64,000 nucleotides of DNA from Dillenia suffruticosa (Eukaryota > Streptophyta > Magnoliopsida > Dilleniales > Dilleniaceae), in the NCBI GenBank assembly GCA_033439265.1, contig JAVTVX010000027.1, positions 2,991,001-3,055,000 of the forward strand, written 5' to 3'. The position numbers and the translations under genes are program-made. Within the stretch, counting starts at the first letter, position 1. Each line of letters begins with the position of its first letter. Below, piece after piece: positions 60,301-64,000 of this stretch. The notes beneath the pieces are model-generated. The model made no database searches, was not told where the DNA came from, and saw nothing but the letters and a program-made list of their open reading frames with translations.

Positions 60301-62011
60301 AGGTATTTTTGGAGTAGTAAATGATTAAACTTGCTTGACTACAAATAATTAAAACCGCCGGAGTTTATTTTCCAAGTGGTTGATCAATTAAGTTATCCTT
60401 TTAACCTTTTGTCTGTATTGAATTAATCACTAATTAAACTGAAAGTTATTTTGTTTTAAAGATGAGTTGGGGAGAGTACATTCTAGGAGGGCATTCTAGG
60501 TTTATAGTATTCTACACTCTTTAACATTCCTAAAGGTTATATGACTTGAAGAACTCTAAAAATCATTCATATAACACAATGATGAAGGGTTGTGTCTAAA
60601 AAATTTCTTGGCGTCCAAGGACCTAATTCAGATTGGAAGTTTGAAAGAGTGGTTTTCAGATGGTCCTTAATTTTGAGGATTCTAGTCAATTTACCCAAAA
60701 TATTGTAATTGAGGTGTGATTCTGAAGTAAATTAGATACATAATTGCTTAAGGATTGCTTTAAACATCATAGTAAGTTTCTTCTAAAAGATTAGATTAGT
60801 CTTTTCTGCCGTTTCATGAATTAACATAGAACCAGTGAAAATTTCAATTTATGCACTGATAAGTGCTATAATATCTGATTTGTATCAGGGAACAATTGGC
60901 TCAAAATCTGAAAAAGGATGGTCCCCTGGTTTTGAGATCTGTTGGCGAAGTTGATCTTCTTCACTTGGTGGAGTTACTAATATCAGAGAAGAAGTGGGTT
61001 GAAGAATATCCCTCCCAAATTTCTCCTTTCAAGCTCATAGTCCCTGCTGTAGCAAAATCTTCCTCTGTTGATCACCTTAGTGGCTCAAATGGATTGAGTT
61101 CTATCTTTTTGAACGCAACGCCAAAGCCGTACTCACTGAGAAATCCAGACAATAGAGAAGTGAGACAATGCCAAGATCACTCTTACTCTCAAATTTCTCC
61201 TATTATCAACAAGAGGAAGTCCAGGGATGAGGTTTTAGCCGACTGTCAGCAGCTTGTGGCTGAGATTTTGAAGGAACACCCTGAAGGATTCAATTTGGGT
61301 TCCTTTAGAAAGGCGTTCCTCGATAAATATGGCTATATTCTGGAACTGCAACCACTGGGCTACACGAAACTGGCAACCTTATTACAGCTAATGCCAGGAG
61401 TAAAGGTGGAGTCTACCTACATATTTCCTTCCCTTGAAACCTCCAAAGAATCTAGGCCTGATGTTGCTGCTCCAGATAAAGCAAGATATGCCGGAACTAG
61501 TTCAGATTCTGAGTTATCTGATGCATCGAGGAAGGAGGATGATAATGACTCGCCATGGGAGGAACTTGGGCCTGTTGCAATGTCAAGTCCCTCCAAAATG
61601 GAAAGAGTGTCAGGGGTGAATAAGAAAGGAAAAGAAATGGTTACTAAACGAATAGATTTTGATTACGATTCTTCACTTTCTGATGAAGACTTAACAGATT
61701 CTGAGGATGAAACCCGATCAGGAAAATCAGAAGGGCAAAGAAAACTGGGAGGGAATTACAGCAATAGCTCTTTGATAGAACTGCTTGATTCATGGCATAG
61801 CAGTAAGGAAGATAGCCATAAAAAAGACATGTCCCATAATATGTCTGATACATTTGGAATTGGGAACAAGAGTGAAGCTCATGCCATAAATGGTGGAAGG
61901 AAGCACAGACGAATGAAAACCTTTTCTTTTGTTAAGGATGACAAGGATAAGCTGATTGATGGCATACAGGGGACCATAAAAAGGTCTGGTGAGTCAAAAA
62001 TGGAATGTTAA
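54236..62011 (+). CDS. NYN-domain ribonuclease-like protein with OST-HTH/LOTUS domains, 1015 aa, three exons
   Basis: Exons are 54236-54647, 58172-59684 and 60889-62011. Splice sites are GT-AG with matching phases and a total of 1016 codons. Residues 1-60 are Ser/His-rich with few acids, with an (HS) repeat, and may target an organelle. The NYN domain (about 66-200) keeps the PIN-like acidic residues: WWDFENCSLP (D74), SADRSLLVDL (D144, D150) and LISGDRDFASIL (D170, D172). OST-HTH/LOTUS-type winged helices follow at about 274-345 (KQIHNILNTYPKGLSITELR) and 755-825 (AEILKEHPEGFNLGSFRKAF), with a weaker helical region at about 570-690. Tandem 29-aa repeats sit at about 360-450. The tail is acidic, then basic. 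The architecture resembles MARF1/LabA-like RNA-processing proteins and, from recall, At5g64710. A strong GTGAGT just before the stop (61989) leaves an alternative 3' exon possible. Confidence 0.93.
56111..56935. repeat. ~461-bp imperfect tandem duplication in NYN intron 1
   Basis: 56111-56470 and 56572-56935 match along their whole length: CAATTATACTT, GGTTGGTTCTAGGTA, AACATCAAGAATTGTAGGA, TTGCTGAGATTGATA and GGTGGTGTTGGAGTTTGATT occur in the same order, with scattered substitutions. About 100 unmatched bases separate them. Confidence 0.88.
58837..59106 (+). repeat. In-frame 29-aa tandem repeats in the NYN protein
   Basis: Three consecutive units of about 84-90 bp encode the pattern VP-T-PKDxDLxxSPxSxVKDxSxNxFVTP. 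All stay in frame, and each carries SP and TP sites, suggesting a flexible, possibly phosphorylated linker. Confidence 0.85.
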
Positions 62012-63923
62012 AATAGAGAACTTGAAGACAGCTTGGGCTCTTGGATTAACAAAAGAACTTCAAGGTTTGATGAATCATGGATGCACGGAGGGCATCACAC
62101 GAAGATATCTCACTCAGCACTCTTGGGGTGAAATTAAATAGGCGTAGGTAAATTTTTTTTTGTATATTAGGCTCTAGAGGTTCACTTAGTGCTGAGCATT
62201 TCATCTGTGGTGGTTTAGTCAGGACAGGAGGCCATACAATTTCCCCCATCACTTCCTAAGGTTATCCAGATTGTGACAAGTTTTTCAAATATTTTTTGGC
62301 CTTCAATTTTGATATGCATTTATGTCATTAGTGCTTATGAGACACTCATCATTTTTGCTTCACATATTGTACTGATGGAGAGGTAGAGGCGCCATATGAT
62401 ACTGTGGCAAAATAAAGTTGTATTATTAAAAAATGAATATCAAATTCAATCTCAAGTTTTCACCTTGTTTATTCTTCTCCTCCCTTGTTTTTCTCTAAAT
62501 TGCTAAGGTGAAAACATTCAGGCAGGATCTTTGAATTATGCACAATAAATCTATTAGTTCACCTAATTGCTTATTAGGCACACATTACATGCATTACTGT
62601 GAAATTTAAATTGTATTTTCTTTAAAAAAAAAAAAGTGTTCAGTGATTTTCAAGATTAATAAAATTTTTATCCAGTGCAAAATACAATGTGGAAGAAGAA
62701 GAATTCAATGGTTGCTAGCCGGAGAAAAGAACAATTCTGGCAGGAAACAATGGCTATCATCGACCGGAAAAATTAGGACATTATCAGCAAGTATTTTCAT
62801 TTCATTTTTATTTTCTAAATTGTTTATGTTTTCGTATTTTATATTTTTATTGACTTATTTTAACAAGAGTTTCATAATTTTTTTTTTCAAAAAGTGGTTT
62901 TATAGCGATTATTAAAGTAATTGTCAACACCTGAAAAAAAAAACAAAAGGTTACTCTCGACTACAAAACTGCTGTTGTTTGCCCAGACAAATATATTCTG
63001 CTGCCTGCCCTGCCCTCTTTTTCCCACCTATCCCCTCCCTCTTTCTTTTAGCCGCCATCCCCACTGGATGATGCAGTAGAGTCCAATTGTGCCCAGACAA
63101 AAGTTGAGAAATGATTTGGATAGAGAGAAAGGTCACCATGGAAGGCCTACTGCTCAACCCCAAAACAATATGAGGTCCAAATTCAAACCAAAATATGATT
63201 AAATGGAATCTAGCGTAGGCCAAGAAGGAAAACTTTTGAAAACTGGAGCCCCACTTTTGGGATCTGGTGGACCAGTCCCATTGTGATCCTGTCCTATCCA
63301 CCCAACCCACCCCTCCCCCACCCAAAACCCCAAAATATCCTCACCCCTGAATTCAATTTTGGTCACTGAGAGATTTTATTCAATAAATCAAATTTAGTAA
63401 TTAGTCTAAAATTATTGCATTTAACTTTTTTGGAGGAAAATTGGATAAAAGATTCACCTAAATTGAATTGACCCACATAATAAAAACTCGATTTTTTTAC
63501 TATAATGTATAAAAAAAATATAGGTTTGAATTGTAAAGGAAATCAAACCTTTTTTTTTCCAGAATTTAAGTGTTTATTTGTTCATGTAGAAAGATGTTTA
63601 GGCATATTTCATAAGTTTCAATATTTCAAGCTCCTAAGCTTTTTTGAACTACAAGATATGTCTTTAAGTATAAATAAGATAAATCCAATGTTTTAAATTT
63701 GTAATGTATAACATCACTTACTTTACAACGTGGGAAATACCCCCAAAAAAAAATCTAATTAAAGCTCAAATATAATAATCAAAAACATAAATAATCATAA
63801 AATGAGCTATATACGCTATATCGGTTTTTCGTTTTTTTTTTTAAATAGATTCAAATTTTAATTACTTCAACTTACTTTATAATTGCATAAAAAAATTATC
63901 CTCTGTTATCGAGATCTGATAAA

Positions 63924-63961
<38 letters not shown>

Positions 63962-64000
63962 ACCAAAATTTTCAAATTTCATTCAATTAGACCCTCATTA
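62012..64000. other. 3' flank of the NYN gene and intergenic DNA
   Basis: The 3' UTR is followed by AT-rich DNA with no supported gene. A (TA)n tract lies at 63927-63957. Confidence 0.55.
63927..63957. repeat. (TA)n microsatellite
   Basis: Pure TA dinucleotides close to the right edge of the window. Confidence 0.9.

Noticed and set aside
60896-60898. TTG at 60896 as a start codon
   Set aside because: It is codon 645 of the NYN protein; exon 3 begins at 60889 and continues the frame from 59684.
62643-62915. 90-aa plus-strand frame after the NYN gene
   Set aside because: Ends in low-complexity hydrophobic AT-rich sequence, with no similarity and no promoter.

Overview
This is nuclear DNA of a flowering plant, most likely a woody eudicot. 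The genes have canonical GT-AG introns, the proteins belong to plant families (GT-2 trihelix factor, WAT1/UMAMIT transporters, a classical arabinogalactan protein), and the intergenic DNA is AT-rich, full of (GA/CT)n microsatellites and decayed transposons. There are no operons, CRISPR arrays or bacterial features. The species cannot be named from the sequence alone.

Layout, left to right. (1) 1-2711, minus: the first two coding exons of LSM3, whose 3' end lies left of the window. (2) 7247-9263, plus: a two-exon GT-2/DF1-type trihelix transcription factor. (3) 12375-12938, plus: an intronless 187-aa three-span membrane protein. (4) 13335-14200: a fold-back element with a GA-rich, GTCGCG-containing core. 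(5) 15074-20553, minus: a seven-exon organelle-type J protein with the J domain at its C-terminus. (6) 20554-24876: repeats. (7) 24877-27426, plus: a small acidic protein with an N-myristoylation signature. (8) 32376-35442, plus: a seven-exon WAT1-related (UMAMIT) transporter. (9) 36806-37967: two SINEs with target-site duplications. (10) 38768-39178, plus: an arabinogalactan protein. (11) about 40249-40440: a pentatricopeptide-repeat relic. (12) 42329-47379, minus: a second seven-exon WAT1-related transporter. (13) 47850-50320: a 2.4 kb A-rich array with recurring cassettes. (14) 54236-62011, plus: a three-exon NYN-nuclease/OST-HTH (LOTUS) protein of 1015 aa.

The genes do not form one pathway. 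Two adjacent pairs look like conserved gene neighbourhoods from recall of Arabidopsis: LSM3 beside GT-2/DF1, and an At5g64700-like WAT1 protein beside an At5g64710-like NYN protein. I rebuilt all exon structures by hand from splice signals and reading-frame continuity, and every internal phase agrees. The most unusual non-coding items are the fold-back element, the A-rich array, the SINE pair, a dispersed repeat ending in CTCTCTCAATATA with about eight copies, and two intronic segmental tandem duplications.
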